Assembly: GCF_013184545.1 (NCBI RefSeq) | Contig: NZ_JAAOJA010000021.1 | Span: 1 to 48,569, forward strand | Direction of reading: 5' to 3' | DNA: 48,569 nucleotides | DNA from: Pseudomonas tumuqii | GTDB lineage: Bacteria; Pseudomonadota; Gammaproteobacteria; Pseudomonadales; Pseudomonadaceae | Part shown: one piece after another, positions 8,356 through 17,352 of the stretch | Layout: the number at the start of each line of letters is the position of its first letter | Position numbering within the stretch: position 1 is the stretch's first letter | The notes under the pieces: generated by a model | The model's database searches: none | The model's input: the letters and a program-made list of their open reading frames with translations, nothing else | What the model was told of the DNA's origin: nothing | Made by a program: the position numbers and the translations under genes

Positions 8356-9588
8356 ATGGTCACCGCCGTGCTTAAGCGCATTTCCGTCACCGAGTTGCTC
8401 GAGGGTATGTACATCCATGAGCTGTGCGGTTCATGGATGGAGCATCCGTTCTGGAAGACTCGCTTTCTCCTGAGCAACCCCAAGGATCTGCAGCGCCTTC
8501 GCGACAGTGGCATCCGCGAGTTGTGGATCGACACCAGCAAGGGCCTGGATCTGCCGAGCGGGCAAACGGTCGAGCAGGTGGCGGAGGAAACCGCAGCGGT
8601 ATTGCTCGCGGTCGTACCTGTGGTGCAAGGCAAGCGCGCCGCGCTGGAGGAGGAAGTCGCCCGTGCCGCCAAGCTCTGCGACAGCGCCAAGAAGGCGGTG
8701 ATGCAGATGTTCGGCGATGCCCGCATGGGCCGGGCGATTGACGTCGCCCATGTGGCCGAATTGGTCGATGACATTGCCGCCTCGGCATTGCGCCAGCCAC
8801 ATGCCCTGATCAGCCTGGCCCGGCTCAAGCACGCCGACGAATACACCTATATGCATTCGGTCGCGGTCTGCGCGCTGATGATCGCCCTGGCGCGCCAACT
8901 CGACCTGGCCGAGGACGAGGTGCGCGAGGCGGGGATGGCCGGGTTGCTGCATGACATCGGCAAGATGCGCATTCCGTTGGCCCTGCTGAACAAGCCAAGC
9001 AAATTGAGCGACAGCGAGTTCGCCACCATGCGCCGCCATCCCAGGGAGGGCGTGCGGATTCTGCTCGACAGCCGCCAGGTCAGCGCGCTGGTGCTGGACG
9101 TGTGCCTGCATCATCACGAAAAGATTGACGGTAGCGGCTATCCACATCACCTGGCCGGTGAGCAGATCAGTCTGTTCGCCCGCATGGGCGCGGTCTGCGA
9201 CGTGTATGACGCGATTACCTCGAACCGTCCGTACAAGGCTGGGTGGGGGCCGGCCGAGTCGATCCACAAGATGGCGGAGTGGAGCAAGGGGCATTTCGAT
9301 GAGCGGGTGTTCCAGTCGTTTGTCCGGGCCGTCGGTATCTACCCGACCGGTTCGCTGGTGCGCCTGCAGAGCGGCCGCCTCGGTGTGGTGCTGGAGCAAC
9401 ACGCCACTTCGTTGCTGATGCCCAGGGTCAAGGTGTTCTTCTCGGCCCAGTCGAAAGCGCCGATTGCCGAGGAAATAGTCGACCTGGCCGAGTGGGTCGG
9501 TCGCGACAAGATCCTCAGCCGCGAGTCCGCCGCCGACTGGGGGTTTCGCCACCTGGATGAGTTGTGGACGGGCTTGCCCGCCAGATAA
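8356..9588 (+). CDS. HD-GYP cyclic-di-GMP phosphodiesterase with DUF3391 N-terminal domain
   Basis: This 410-residue cytoplasmic phosphodiesterase should cleave c-di-GMP to pGpG and GMP. Residues 5-110 resemble DUF3391 (KRISVTELLEGMYIHEL…). The HD-GYP domain follows, with H167 (YMHSVAV), the HD pair at 199-200 (LLHDIGK) and the GYP signature HHHEKIDGSGYP at 252-263. DVYDAITSNRPYK follows and completes the metal-binding set, so it looks catalytically active. No receiver or sensor domain is present. The start at 8356 (MVTAVLKRIS) fits homologues; an ATG at 8317 would add 13 residues. It stands alone, with its own 5' region containing a dispersed repeat. Confidence 0.9.
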   Translation: MVTAVLKRISVTELLEGMYIHELCGSWMEHPFWKTRFLLSNPKDLQRLRDSGIRELWIDTSKGLDLPSGQTVEQVAEETAAVLLAVVPVVQGKRAALEEEVARAAKLCDSAKKAVMQMFGDARMGRAIDVAHVAELVDDIAASALRQPHALISLARLKHADEYTYMHSVAVCALMIALARQLDLAEDEVREAGMAGLLHDIGKMRIPLALLNKPSKLSDSEFATMRRHPREGVRILLDSRQVSALVLDVCLHHHEKIDGSGYPHHLAGEQISLFARMGAVCDVYDAITSNRPYKAGWGPAESIHKMAEWSKGHFDERVFQSFVRAVGIYPTGSLVRLQSGRLGVVLEQHATSLLMPRVKVFFSAQSKAPIAEEIVDLAEWVGRDKILSRESAADWGFRHLDELWTGLPAR

Positions 9589-9698
9589 CGGAGCGTTTTT
9601 TCACAAGCTCTGAGCGTAGCGCCGACCGACATCCGGTCGAACCATCCGCCGCCGAGCCGGTCGGAGTTCCTGACGTTTTTACGGAGCACTGACAGGTT

Positions 9699-10199
9699 AT
9701 GAAGATTGTTGCTGCACTATTGGCCCTGGTCGCTTTGCCGGCGATGGCCAATCAACCGGCGCTCTACGGGCGCTACGAATACATCGAATTGCCGCAAGTC
9801 GGGCAAACCCTGAAAGCCAAGATGGACACCGGCGCGGTGACCGCCTCGCTGTCGGCCAAGGATATCGAGCAGTTCCAGCGCGACGGTGAGGATTGGGTGC
9901 GTTTCCGTCTGGCCACCGAGAATGCCGACGACACCCTGTTCGAGCAGCGCCTGACCCGCATCAGCGAAATCAAGAGCCGCGCCGAAGAGCAGGGATCGGC
10001 TAGCAGCCCGGCGCTGGCCAAGCGTCCGGTGGTCGATATGCAACTCTGCCTGGGTAACCAGCTGCGCACCGTCGAGGTCAACCTCACCGATCGCAGTCAC
10101 TTCGATTATCCGTTGTTGATCGGCACCAGCGCCTTGCGTGATTTCGGCGTGGCGATCAATCCGGCGCAGCGCTACACCGCCAATCAGCCGCAGTGCTGA
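9699..10199 (+). CDS. Periplasmic retropepsin-like aspartic protease (PF05618 'ATP-dependent zinc protease')
   Basis: This 166-residue protein has a signal peptide (MKIVAALLALVALPAMA) and a retropepsin-type catalytic motif, DTGA at 43-46, within KMDTGAVTASLSA. The block PLLIGTSALRDFGVAINP is characteristic of PF05618. Members are commonly annotated 'ATP-dependent zinc protease' because of a historical link with RimK, but the motif is that of an aspartic protease, probably dimeric. The signal peptide places this copy in the periplasm, unlike cytoplasmic RimB-type relatives. Substrate unknown. It lies between HD-GYP and chemoreceptor genes without overlap. Confidence 0.82.
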   Translation: MKIVAALLALVALPAMANQPALYGRYEYIELPQVGQTLKAKMDTGAVTASLSAKDIEQFQRDGEDWVRFRLATENADDTLFEQRLTRISEIKSRAEEQGSASSPALAKRPVVDMQLCLGNQLRTVEVNLTDRSHFDYPLLIGTSALRDFGVAINPAQRYTANQPQC

Positions 10200-10292
10200 A
10201 ACGTTATTGACCTATGCTGCAAGCAGCCGTCCGCGCTGCTTGCCTGACCTGAGAGTAGCCCGGCGTAATTCTTGCTAGATGACGTTCTTTGC

Positions 10293-10312
10293 CACACCTG
10301 CTGCCAGGTGTG
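10293..10312 (+). promoter_or_regulatory. Perfect 8-bp hairpin in the leader of the chemoreceptor gene
   Basis: CACACCTG and CAGGTGTG flank a CTGC loop. The hairpin begins 43 bp before the ATG at 10336. It has no T run, so a terminator role for the gene before it is doubtful; it may be a leader structure or an operator. Confidence 0.35.
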
Positions 10313-10335
10313 AATGGACTCGTTGAGGTGTCGTT

Positions 10336-12369
10336 ATGACTGGAGTACTCAAGCCGGGTGTGCGCGTATTGGAGCGTTTCAGCTTCGCGCGTAAATTTCA
10401 GCTGCTGTTTGTATTGTTCGTCCTTCCGCTGGGCTATGCGCTGTGGGTGATCACTAGCGATCACCTGGCCCGCCTGACGCTGATCGACCATGAGCTACAA
10501 GGCATGCACGGGGTGCAGGCGCTGGGTTCGGTGCAGCGTGAGGTGATCGCCCAGCGCACCTTGCTGGCGCGCTGGAAGGGCACCGATAAACCGGCCGAGG
10601 CGCTGCTGGAACAACGCGCGAGCGGTCTCGATCAGGCGCTGGAGCAGGCCGCGACGCAGCTGGCGAGTGCCCCGTCGAGCACTCAGGCACGTGAGCAATT
10701 GGCGGGGTTGCAAGCGCTGCGCGCCGAGCTGAGTGTGGCGGCGCTGGGCAAGATGGCGCTACCGGATGCCCTGGAGCGTTACCAAAAGACCCTGTTGCAC
10801 CTGATGGCGCTGCGGGAGCAGGTGGCCACCGACAGCGGTTTGATCCTCGATCCGAACCTCGACACCTACCTGATGATGGAGCAGCTGACCTTCACCCTGC
10901 CACGTTTGCAGGAGCGCCTCGGCAGCTTCGCCAGCCAGGGTTATGGGGCGGTGTTCTCGGCGCATTTCACCCTGCAAAGCCGCGTCCTGATCCGCGATTT
11001 GCGCCGCAGCCTGGACGAGTCGCGCGGCCAGTTGGTCAAGGCGCGCGCCACCATTGGCCAGCAGACCGCGCAGGCGTCGATGGGCGATTTGCAGGCGTCA
11101 TTCGTCGAGGCCGAGCAAGCTTTCGACACCTTTCTGCGCGAGATCGATCGCGACATGTTCGAGGCCAGCCCCATGGCCTTGAGTCCGCAACAGTTCATCG
11201 AGCGGGTAGACGCCTTGCAGGCGCAGTTGGCGGGTCTGCAGCAGGCGTTGTACCAGCAGTTCGCCCAGAGCCTGGGCGACTACCGCCAGCAGGCGCAGCG
11301 CGATATGTGGCAGGTGATCACCGTGTTCGGCGTACTGACCCTGTTGGCGCTCTACGTGCTGTTCTGCCTGAATGCCTCGATTCGGCGCAGCACCGCCGGC
11401 ATCATCGAGGCCGCGCAGGGCCTGCGTGACGGCGACTTGCGCGTGCACATGCAAGTGCATGGCGCAGACGATCTGGCGAGCATCGCCACCGCGCTGAATG
11501 CCGCGGTCGCCCAGTTGCGCGGTTCGCTGCAGGGTGTCGATCAGGAAAGCCAGAGCCTCGACGGCACCGTGCAGTTGCTCAGCAGCCAGGCGCAGAGCGC
11601 GCTGACGGCGGTGGAGCAGCAGCAGGGGCAGATGAGCCAGATCGCCACCGCCGCCACGCAGATGGCCGCCACCGCGCAAAGCGTGGCGCAAAGCTGCGAG
11701 GAGGCCGCGGTGGAAGCCGGGCAGACCCGCGAGATCGCCAACCAGAGCAACCAGCGTAGCGTGCGCACCAGCGCCAGCATGCGTCAGCTCAGCAGCCGCC
11801 TGGGCGACAGCGCCTCGACCCTGCAGCAACTGCGCATGCAAACCGAGCAGATCACCCGGGTGGTCGATGTGATCAAGGGCATCGCCGAACAGACCAACCT
11901 GCTGGCGCTCAACGCCGCCATCGAGGCCGCGCGTGCCGGCGAGCAGGGTCGCGGCTTCGCCGTGGTCGCCGACGAGGTGCGTTCGCTGTCGCAACGCACG
12001 CAGAACTCCACCGCGGAAATCGCCCAGACCGTCGCCGACCTGCACCGGGTGGTCGGCCAGTCCGTCAGCCTGATGGAGGAGGCCGTGCGTCAGGCCGAGG
12101 GCGATGTCGGCAGCGTGCTGGCCATGGGCGAGGACCTGGCCGGGATCGTCGAGTCGGTGCAGCGGGTCAGCGACCGCCTGGCGCAGATCGCCACCGCCGC
12201 CGAACAGCAGGCCGCCACTGCGGACGAAGTCAGCGGCAATATCCAGCAGGTCGATCAGGGCGCCAGCGCCATGCTCGACGGCGCCCAGGCGGTGAGCGAT
12301 GCCGCCGAGCAGCTGCGCCGCGGCAGCCAGATGCTGGCGCAGAATACCGGGCGCTTCCGGTTGGGTTGA
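10336..12369 (+). CDS. Methyl-accepting chemotaxis protein
   Basis: This 677-residue transmembrane chemoreceptor has TM1 at about residues 21-40 and a long helical periplasmic ligand domain of about 280 residues. TM2 is at about 325-343 (WQVITVFGVLTLLALYVLF), the HAMP domain at about 344-397, and a long signalling coiled coil follows. The highly conserved hairpin tip is at about 514-552 (GIAEQTNLLALNAAIEAARA, then GRGFAVVADEVR). It should feed CheA/CheW arrays for taxis or a related phosphorelay. The ligand cannot be deduced; the large periplasmic domain is rich in alanine, glutamine and leucine and lacks obvious Cache motifs. No che gene is adjacent. Confidence 0.9.
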   Translation: MTGVLKPGVRVLERFSFARKFQLLFVLFVLPLGYALWVITSDHLARLTLIDHELQGMHGVQALGSVQREVIAQRTLLARWKGTDKPAEALLEQRASGLDQALEQAATQLASAPSSTQAREQLAGLQALRAELSVAALGKMALPDALERYQKTLLHLMALREQVATDSGLILDPNLDTYLMMEQLTFTLPRLQERLGSFASQGYGAVFSAHFTLQSRVLIRDLRRSLDESRGQLVKARATIGQQTAQASMGDLQASFVEAEQAFDTFLREIDRDMFEASPMALSPQQFIERVDALQAQLAGLQQALYQQFAQSLGDYRQQAQRDMWQVITVFGVLTLLALYVLFCLNASIRRSTAGIIEAAQGLRDGDLRVHMQVHGADDLASIATALNAAVAQLRGSLQGVDQESQSLDGTVQLLSSQAQSALTAVEQQQGQMSQIATAATQMAATAQSVAQSCEEAAVEAGQTREIANQSNQRSVRTSASMRQLSSRLGDSASTLQQLRMQTEQITRVVDVIKGIAEQTNLLALNAAIEAARAGEQGRGFAVVADEVRSLSQRTQNSTAEIAQTVADLHRVVGQSVSLMEEAVRQAEGDVGSVLAMGEDLAGIVESVQRVSDRLAQIATAAEQQAATADEVSGNIQQVDQGASAMLDGAQAVSDAAEQLRRGSQMLAQNTGRFRLG

Positions 12370-12692
12370 AGGCCCGCTAAAGGGCTTTCGTAGGATGGGT
12401 CGGGCCGCGCAGGTTGAGCGCAGCGATACCCATGCTGTCGGGTTAGGCGCATGTCCGGATGTTACGGGTTACGCGGATATGAACGCGGCGTAACCCACCA
12501 TTGCGCATGACATGCCATCGCGTTGGTGGGTTACGCGGCGCTCGGCTTGCGCGCAGGCCACAGGTCCAGTGGCTTGCGCCGCTAACCCACCCTTGTATCT
12601 CGACTATTGCATGCGCCATTCCCTGTACGGCTTGACGCTACGCCCGCCCTGTCGCAGGCTGCCGGCCGTGACCGCCCGTGTGCAGGACGCCC
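12370..12692. other. 323-bp intergenic stretch with repeats before creB
   Basis: No gene is supported. The stretch contains GTAGGATGGGTCG…GCAGCGATACCCATGC (12390-12435) and an inverted pair around GTAACCCACCA/TGGTGGGTTAC (12490-12500 and 12524-12534), with another CTAACCCACC half at 12582-12591. All are typical small extragenic repeats of pseudomonads. Confidence 0.6.
12484..12540. repeat. Extragenic palindromic repeat
   Basis: CGCGGCGTAACCCACCA (12484-12500) pairs with TGGTGGGTTACGCGGCG (12524-12540) with two adjacent mismatched positions at the base of the stem. The loop is 23 bases. It is a classic intergenic palindrome with no coding content. Confidence 0.7.
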
Positions 12693-13385
12693 ATGCCGTA
12701 CATTCTGATCGTCGAAGATGAAGCCGCGATTGCCGACACCCTGGTCTACGCCCTGCAGGCCGAGGGTTTCACCACCTGCTGGTTGGGCCTGGGCGGCGTG
12801 GCGCTGGAGCGGTTGGCGGGCGAGCCGTTCGACCTGGTGATTCTCGATGTCGGCCTGCCGGATATTGGCGGTTTCGAAGTCTGCAAGCGCTTGCGGCGTT
12901 TTTCCGAGGTGCCGGTGATCTTCCTCACCGCCCGTAGCGAGGAGATCGACCGGGTGGTGGGCCTGGAGATCGGCGCCGACGACTATGTGGTCAAGCCCTT
13001 TAGCCCGCGCGAAGTAGCCGCGCGGGTCAAGGCCATCCTCAAGCGCACGGCCCCGCGTCCGCTCGCTGGCGAGGGCCGGCCCGCCGTCGCGGCGACGCTG
13101 CGCATCGACGGGCAACGCTATCAGGCCCACTATCACGGTCAGTTGCTCAGCCTGACTCGCCACGAATTCCGCCTGCTGCAGACGCTGCACGGCCAGCCCG
13201 AAAGGGTGTTCAGCCGCGAGCAGCTGCTCGATGCCCTCGGCGTGGCGGCCGACGCCGGGTACGAACGCAGCATCGACAGCCATATCAAGAGCCTGCGCGC
13301 CAAGCTGCGCCAGGTGGCCGCCGCAGCCGAGCCGATCCAGACCCACCGCGGCCTGGGCTACAGCTATTCGCCGAGGCATGCCTGA
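12693..13385 (+). CDS. creB: Response regulator CreB
   Basis: This 230-residue OmpR-type response regulator has the receiver acidic pair at E8/D9, phospho-acceptor D52 (LVILDVGLP), T79 and K101 (VVKPFSP). The C-terminal winged-helix DNA-binding domain ends THRGLGYSYSP. CreB, phosphorylated by CreC, controls the cre regulon including creD and affects beta-lactam tolerance and carbon metabolism. The stop overlaps the start of creC (ATGA at 13382-13385 and ATG 13385). The start at 12693 (MPYILIVEDE) is chosen because the upstream ATG only adds five residues. Its normal partner gene is frameshifted here. Confidence 0.92.
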   Translation: MPYILIVEDEAAIADTLVYALQAEGFTTCWLGLGGVALERLAGEPFDLVILDVGLPDIGGFEVCKRLRRFSEVPVIFLTARSEEIDRVVGLEIGADDYVVKPFSPREVAARVKAILKRTAPRPLAGEGRPAVAATLRIDGQRYQAHYHGQLLSLTRHEFRLLQTLHGQPERVFSREQLLDALGVAADAGYERSIDSHIKSLRAKLRQVAAAAEPIQTHRGLGYSYSPRHA

Positions 13386-14819
13386 TGCCATTGGGCGTGC
13401 GCATCTTCCTGGTCTATTTCCTCTTCGTCGGCCTGGCCGGCTGGTTCGTGCTGAGCACGGTGATGGAAGAGATCCGCCCCGGCGTGCGCCAGTCCACCGA
13501 GGAAACCCTGGTCGACACCGCCAACCTGCTGGCGGAAATCCTCCGCGACGAGGTCAAGGCCGGCAGCCTGCAGCAGGGCCGCCTGCCCGGGTTGCTCCAG
13601 GCCTACGGCCAGCGCCAGCCCCGGGCGAGCATCTGGGGCGTGGAAAAGACCCGGGTCAACCACCGCATCTACGTCACCGACGCCAAGGGCAGGGTCCTGC
13701 TCGACTCCACGGGGGCGGCGGTGGGCCAGGACTACTCGCGCTGGAACGACGTGCTGCTGACCCTGCGCGGCGAATACGGCGCGCGCTCGACCCGGGAAGA
13801 CCCGAACGATCCCGACTCCTCGGTGATGTACGTGGCCGCGCCGATCATGGATGGCGAACGGATCATCGGCGTGGTCTCGGTGGCCAAGCCCAACCGCACC
13901 CTGCAGCCCTATATCGAGCGTTCCGAGCAGCGTCTGGCCTGGCTCGGCGGCGGTCTGATCGTGCTCGGCTTGTTGATCGGCGCACTGCTGTCCTGGTGGC
14001 TCAGCGCCGCGCTGCGCAAGCTGACCCGCTATGCCCAGGCGGTCAGCGCCGGCGAGCGCGCCGAGTTGCCCAGCGTGCGCGGTGGTGAGCTGGCGCAACT
14101 GGCCCAGGCCATCGAACGCATGCGCACCGAGCTGGAAGGCAAGGCCTATGTCGAGCGCTATGTGCACACCCGTGACCCACGAACTGAAAAGTCCCCTGGC
14201 GGCCATCCGCGGCGCCGCCGAACTGCTCGACGGCGAGATGCCGGGCGAGCAGCGCCAGCGCTTCGTCGCCAATATCGGCCAGGAGAGCGCGCGCATCCAG
14301 CAACTGATCGAACGCCTGCTGCACCTGGCCCAGGTGGAGCAGCGCCAGGGCCTGGAAGAGCAGGTGGCGGTGCCGCTGCGGGCGCTGGTCGAGGCCCTGC
14401 TGCAGGCGCAGATGGCGCGTATCGAGGCGGCGGGCTTGCGCATCGACAACCTGATCGATGCCGAGCTATGTGTCCGCGGCGAGGCCTTCCTGCTGCGCCA
14501 GGCCCTGGCCAACCTGCTGGACAACGCCCTCGACTTCACCCCGCTTGGCGGGGCGATCCGCTTCAGTGCCAAGGCCACGGGCAGCCAGATCGAGCTGCTG
14601 CTGTTCAACCAGGGCGAGCCGATTCCCGACTACGCCCTGGCCCGCCTGTGCGAGCGCTTCTACTCCCTGCCGCGCCCCGGCAGCGGGCGCAAAAGCACCG
14701 GTTTGGGCCTGAACTTCGTGCAGGAGGTGGTGCAGCTGCATGGCGGTGAGCTGAGCGTCGGCAATGTCGAGGGCGGCGTACAGGCCAGCCTGCGCCTGCC
14801 GGCCCGCGGCGCCATCTAA
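13385..14819 (+). pseudogene. creC: Sensor kinase CreC, interrupted by a one-base frameshift
   Basis: The first frame encodes TM1 (about residues 5-25), a periplasmic sensor region, TM2 (about 183-207) and the HAMP-like linker, ending AYVERYVHT. The conserved continuation THELKSPLAAIRGAAELL lies in another frame. Removing one C from the CCC at 14169-14171 joins them into a 477-residue protein of normal CreC length. The second part has the HisKA helix, the N box (LANLLDNALDF) and the ATP-lid/G2 region KSTGLGL. As written, the first frame lacks the phospho-acceptor histidine and all catalytic residues. This may be a real mutation, a phase-variable tract (unlikely at three bases) or a sequence error. 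Confidence 0.85.
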
Positions 14820-14961
14820 ACTATCGTTTGCCGCCGGTAACGCTAGTTGCATCGGCGTCGCCTAGGTGCTCTGATCCTCTTGGCGGGCTGGCTACTATCT
14901 TCAAGGCAGCCGGCCTGCGCGTTATTCTCAATTGCAAGAACACCGGACAGGGAGCCACTGC

Positions 14962-15396
14962 ATGAAAACAGTCGCCGAGATACTCAGAGTCAAGCCGCAT
15001 GCCGCCGTTTATAGCGTCAGCCCCGATACCACGGTGCTCGAGGCGGTCAAGCTGCTGGCCGAGAAGGGCATAGGTGCGCTGCTGGTGCTGGAGAAGGGCC
15101 GCCTGGTGGGGATCGTCAGCGAGCGTGATTACGCGCGCAAGGTCGAATTGCTGCAGCGCTCGGCGTTTAGCGCCAAGGTCAGCGAAATCATGACCGCCGA
15201 GGTAATCACGGTGGGGCCGCGGGACAGCATGCAGTTTTGCATGCAACTGATGACCGACCGCCATCTGCGCCATTTGCCGGTCTTGGCCGAAGGCGAGCTG
15301 ATCGGCCTGCTGTCGATCGGTGACCTGGTCAAACACACCATCGCCGAACAGGCCGACCTGATCCAGCAACTGGAGCAGTACATCCGCGGCGAATAA
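14962..15396 (+). CDS. Two-CBS-domain protein
   Basis: This 144-residue cytoplasmic protein consists of two CBS motifs and nothing else. The first is at about residues 8-65 (YSVSPDTTVLEAVKLLAEKGIGALLVLE … GIVSERDYARK), the second at about 75-135 (MTAEVITVGPRDSMQFCMQLM … HLPVLAEGELIGLLSIGDLVK). Stand-alone CBS pairs usually bind adenosyl nucleotides and sense energy charge. ATG 14962 has GGGAG upstream. The gene lies between creC and creD, a position where other pseudomonads, as I recall, have no genes. Confidence 0.88.
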   Translation: MKTVAEILRVKPHAAVYSVSPDTTVLEAVKLLAEKGIGALLVLEKGRLVGIVSERDYARKVELLQRSAFSAKVSEIMTAEVITVGPRDSMQFCMQLMTDRHLRHLPVLAEGELIGLLSIGDLVKHTIAEQADLIQQLEQYIRGE

Positions 15397-15422
15397 CCAC
15401 CGTCGGGCCGCCCCACCGCCGC

Positions 15423-15932
15423 TCAGCGCGCGTGGCGGCGCTCGGGCTCGCGCTGATGCAGGAAACGCGTGTAGATATCCCGCGGCGGCGCAATCGACAG
15501 CTGCGCCATGATCCGGCCCACCGCGCCGCGGTGGTAGCCACCGTGGCTGACGATATGCGCCAGCATCTCTTCGCGGCTCATGCAGCCGGCATCGCCGTCG
15601 ACAAAGCCGAAGGCGATGCGCTCGCGCAACTGTTCGGCGCTTAATCCCGCCACGTAGTCCAGATACCAGCGGTCGGTGGCCTGCACCGCCTGGTAGAGCG
15701 CATCGAGTGTCGGCGTCTCGGCGGTATTGCTGGCGCTGTAGCCGTGCTGCAGGCCCTGCAGGTTGGCGACGAAGATGCGGTCGACCACATAAATGTGATT
15801 GAGGATACGCAGGGCGGCTTGCAGTTCGCTCCGATGAGTCTCGGGATCAAGCCGCTGCAACTCGGCGAACAACTCATGGTTGGCCCAGGCTTTGTACTGA
15901 AATAGTGAGGTCAGCAGGGTGCAGGTGCTCAT
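15423..15932 (-). CDS. DinB-family protein
   Basis: This 169-residue protein is a four-helix-bundle DinB/YfiT type. The metal ligands are visible: a histidine in ILNHIYVVDR near residue 45, and two histidines in HIVSHGGYHRGAVGRI near 126-133, where HGGYHRG is the family's usual block. DinB proteins may act as thiol-dependent S-transferases or metal hydrolases; the substrate is unknown here. The N terminus (FQYKAWANHELF) is typical, which supports the start. It is transcribed convergently with the CBS gene. Confidence 0.88.
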   Translation of the reverse strand: MSTCTLLTSLFQYKAWANHELFAELQRLDPETHRSELQAALRILNHIYVVDRIFVANLQGLQHGYSASNTAETPTLDALYQAVQATDRWYLDYVAGLSAEQLRERIAFGFVDGDAGCMSREEMLAHIVSHGGYHRGAVGRIMAQLSIAPPRDIYTRFLHQREPERRHAR

Positions 15933-16088
15933 GCGGGTCCTTAAGCAAGTCGAGGGTTAACAGGCTGTTAAAGTCGGCCAGGCAATTTAGCAGTCGGGTA
16001 GCGGGCATTGCAGTTGTGTCGAGGCTTAGCGTCCATACTGAGCGTGAGGCATAAACAACCCGTTGAATTACTCGCCAGGAAAAACGCC

Positions 16089-16238
16089 ATGAACCTCGCC
16101 CTGACTCCCCTGATTTCCCTGATCGCCGGCATCCTGATTCTGCTGGTGCCGCGCCTGCTGAATTACATCGTGGCCATCTATCTGATCGTGATCGGTCTGG
16201 TCGGCATCTTCGGCGGCAACTTCAACCTGCGTTTCTAG
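16089..16238 (+). CDS. DUF3096 mini membrane protein
   Basis: This 49-residue hydrophobic protein (MNLALTPLISLIAGILILLVP…) has two membrane helices and ends with GIFGGNFNLRF, matching the DUF3096 family. Function is unknown. ATG 16089 is preceded by AGGA in GCCAGGAAAAACGCC; the frame upstream (from 16008) is not conserved-looking and is excluded. Confidence 0.8.
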   Translation: MNLALTPLISLIAGILILLVPRLLNYIVAIYLIVIGLVGIFGGNFNLRF

Positions 16239-16275
16239 CCGGTCAGTTTGACCCTGCTGGCGGCTTGAGCTCGTC

Positions 16276-16764
16276 TCAAGATCCGCCGGCTTCGTCATGG
16301 CGCGGCTCGCAGCGCACTTCGGTCCGTACCGAGTTGGCGATAAAGCATTCCTCGTGGGCCTGGTGATGCATCTGCGCGATCTGCTCGCGGCTGGGCAGGC
16401 ACGTGCCGGAGAACTGCACGGCGGGGCGCGGGGTGACCCGGGCGATAAACAGCTTGCCGGCGGCATTGGCGCTCATCTGGCCGCGCGCCTGATCGTGGTA
16501 GCGATCTACGCAAAAGCCCTGTTTGCCGGCGATGGCGAGAAACCAGAGCATATGGCAGCTGGACAGCGAGGCGACGAAGGCCTCTTCCGGGTCCACCGCC
16601 GCCGCATCCGAAAACGGTACGGGCACCACATGGGGCGATGAGGAGCCCGCCACTTCCACGCCGCCATCGAAGCGCAGCAGGTGCCTTCTGCTGTAGCGGT
16701 TGTCGAGAAAGTTCTGTTCGCCGCGTTGCCAGAGCACTTCGGCGCCATAGTCAGAGTGGGACAT
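16276..16764 (-). CDS. OsmC-family protein
   Basis: This 162-residue cytoplasmic OsmC/Ohr-superfamily protein has the two conserved cysteines of the peroxide-reducing site: one in SLSSCHMLWFLA near residue 70, the other in HEECFIANSV near 138. The N-terminal SRRHLLRFDGGVEVAGSSSPHVVP and VDPEEAF blocks are typical. It probably reduces organic hydroperoxides with a thiol co-substrate. It lies on the minus strand directly downstream of, and possibly co-transcribed with, the deleted GNAT gene (gap 17 bp). Confidence 0.85.
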   Translation of the reverse strand: MSHSDYGAEVLWQRGEQNFLDNRYSRRHLLRFDGGVEVAGSSSPHVVPVPFSDAAAVDPEEAFVASLSSCHMLWFLAIAGKQGFCVDRYHDQARGQMSANAAGKLFIARVTPRPAVQFSGTCLPSREQIAQMHHQAHEECFIANSVRTEVRCEPRHDEAGGS

Positions 16765-16781
16765 GCGGGTTCCTCAAGGGC

Positions 16782-17117
16782 TCAGCCCTGGACATTGAAG
16801 GCTGGGTGGTAGGTGACGGTGGCCCGGGGCAGGGCGGTGCCGAAGGCCTGCGCCATAAAGTACTGCGGCGGCACAGCCTCCAGCCGCAGGTCGGGTTCGG
16901 CCTTGAGGCCGAAGTGCCCGTAATAGGTCGGTTCCCCCAGAACCACGCCAGCCTGTTCGGCCATCAGGGAAACCGTCAGCTGGCCAACGCGGCGCAGGGC
17001 CTCGACGATGTACTGCTCGCTATGGCTGCTATGCGCTGCATGCAGGAAGGCGGCGCGGGTCAGCGCCTCGATGCCGGCGCTATCCGCGTGGCTTTGCGGA
17101 CGAATACTCAAGGTCAT
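16782..17117 (-). pseudogene. GNAT N-acetyltransferase with internal in-frame deletion
   Basis: The 111-residue frame keeps the family's N terminus (SIRPQSHADSAGIEALTRAAF … HSSHSEQYIVEALR) and its C terminus (GEPTYYGHFGLKAEPDLRLEAVPPQYF, then TVTYHPAF). Homologues of this GNAT type are about 165-170 residues and carry, between these blocks, the core strand and the acetyl-CoA loop (Q/R-x-x-G-x-G/A). Here SLMAEQAG runs straight into VVLGEPTYYG, so about 55 residues including the whole cofactor loop are missing without a frameshift. It is unlikely to be an active acetyltransferase. Confidence 0.7.
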
Positions 17118-17352
17118 GGCCTGGGCCTCCAGTACGGCGGCTTGGGCGTGGCGCAGGGGTTGTCTGGGTTCATCGGCCGGTCATCCTTGCTGGCTGGGGA
17201 GTCACGGCAAGCTAACCCGTTAGCCGGTCGCTGTCCACGGGCGCCTGGGCCCGTTGCCCGGACTCTCCATCGAGTCTCCATCTGCCCTGCATAAAACCAC
17301 CATGCGGACTGCCCAGACTCTCCCTCACCTTAACCGCATCGGAGCGTGCACC

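Noticed and set aside
17212..17225. GCTAACCCGTTAGC palindrome as a possible recombination site
   Set aside because: It is a short isolated palindrome without the inner arms of an attC and without a cassette-like neighbour.
17223..17352. cre-tag (repeated TTCAC) in front of creD
   Set aside because: I searched the gap by eye and found only CCTCACC-like fragments, not two spaced TTCAC copies.
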